The notes below the pieces were generated by a model that saw only the letters and a list, made by a program, of their open reading frames with translations, did no database searches and was not told the DNA's origin. This document shows, piece by piece, positions 52,932-64,000 of a stretch of 64,000 nt of DNA (its first letter is position 1; each line of letters begins with the position of its first letter). The position numbers were made by a program, and so were the translations under genes. Origin of the DNA: Chaunax sp. Z400 (taxonomy: Eukaryota; Chordata; Actinopteri; Lophiiformes; Chaunacidae). The stretch lies in assembly GCA_037577475.1 (NCBI GenBank), contig CM075206.1:9516401-9580400 (forward strand), written 5' to 3'.

Positions 52932-53956
52932 GACCTAGAACCTGATTAGAATGCCAGATGATGTATCGTACAGAAAGTTGTACATAATCTTTTTGCAACA
53001 TAGAAAACTTTACATTGCTGTATCATATACATTTTGCTTTCTACATCCATGAGCAGGAATGCCTCCCATTCATACATAAAGCATAGCTAACATTTTTCAT
53101 TTTCTCTATACATATATTTTTGCCCCAAACCAAAGAAAAACAAAAACATTAAATATATTATTAACTTGATTTTGTACACGAGTGAAAACTAAACTCGAAC
53201 ATTAAAACAGACAAGTGATTCAAAAGCAGCTTTTCCAAAGCATCAGGTTGCTCTCTTATCTTCCACTTTCAGAAGCCCAGTTTATCATCCATCCCCAATA
53301 AAATCCTAAGAACATATAAAATGGAATAATTTAACCCTTCACTTTCCACGGGCTCGTTCTATTACAAATCATACTGAATCTGCAGGAGATGGTGCAGTCA
53401 AATAAATTATCACAAAAGTAAAATCTCCAGTGCATCAAAAAAGAAATCAGGTGCAGCAAAGAAAAAAAACAAACAAAAATAAATGAAAACTAGTGTTATA
53501 AGGATTATATTACACAGCGGCAGATCTGTACAACTAGTTTCATCCAAGAGGCTATCGATGCTAAAGTTAGCCACCTGCGGTGCAGACAGAAAGATCATTA
53601 TTATCAATGTGTGACAAATGTCACATATCATACTTACTAAATATGTCTTCTTGCATCTTGTGGAAACCATTCATTATTTTTAAATATTCAGTAAGAAGCA
53701 CACAATTTTTGAAATTATATTCCTTCTGAGTGGATCAGAGTCATTGCAACGGTCAGTAGTTTTATCTAGTAGATGCATCGCTACACCTTTTACAAGACAT
53801 TACAGTTTTCATTGTGATATCAAGAACTCCGTCTGTGTGTATAGGCGTGTGTGTGTGGTGACAGGGTTAAGGGTGTGGGTGGGGGGTTCTGAGGTGTCAC
53901 GGGACCAGAACGCACAGCTGCACAGATCGGTGCTCCAGGCTGTTTCTGGTGCAGCA

Positions 53957-64000
<10,044 letters not shown>

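Overview
The window is nuclear DNA from a ray-finned (teleost) fish. The genes are split by GT-AG introns and their proteins match vertebrate families almost end to end. Intergenic DNA is AT-rich with long CA microsatellites, a tRNA-derived SINE and other repeats of a kind common in fish. The gene order matches the human 8q13 neighbourhood: mybl1(-), sgk3(+), mcmdc2(+), a SNORD87 host gene like SNHG6(-), tcf24(-), ppp1r42(-), cops5(-), arfgef1(-, cut by the right edge). All gene models were built by hand from translation, splice sites and reading phase, with family knowledge recalled from memory and no database search.

Layout. 0.1-9.6 kb: mybl1, 16 coding exons, 772 aa. 9.9-10.2 kb: its promoter, with three CCAAT boxes. 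10.3-13.3 kb: no gene seen. 13.4-24.2 kb: sgk3 with a putative TATA-driven noncoding first exon; coding sequence 17.65-23.53 kb, 486 aa. 24.6-30.7 kb: mcmdc2, 14 exons, 677 aa. 30.5-33.1 kb: a spliced snoRNA host gene carrying two intact and two decayed SNORD87-like units. 34.3-36.3 kb: tcf24, with a spliced upstream ORF. 38.0-44.3 kb: ppp1r42, 307 aa, with an RFX X-box at its promoter. 46.2-50.5 kb: cops5, 334 aa. 50.8-52.9 kb: no gene, only repeat remnants. 52.9-64.0 kb: the 3' half of arfgef1, 19 exons, at least 833 codons.

The genes do not form an operon or pathway. They are a conserved syntenic block with several germline or ciliary members (mybl1, mcmdc2, ppp1r42) beside housekeeping ones (cops5, arfgef1, the snoRNA host). 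VCPIP1 (expected between mybl1 and sgk3) and CSPP1 (expected between cops5 and arfgef1) are absent from their mammalian positions. I found no wholly new system. The most interesting items are the SNORD87 array, the TGATG stop/start overlap upstream of tcf24, the acidic tail of arfgef1, and the two missing neighbours.
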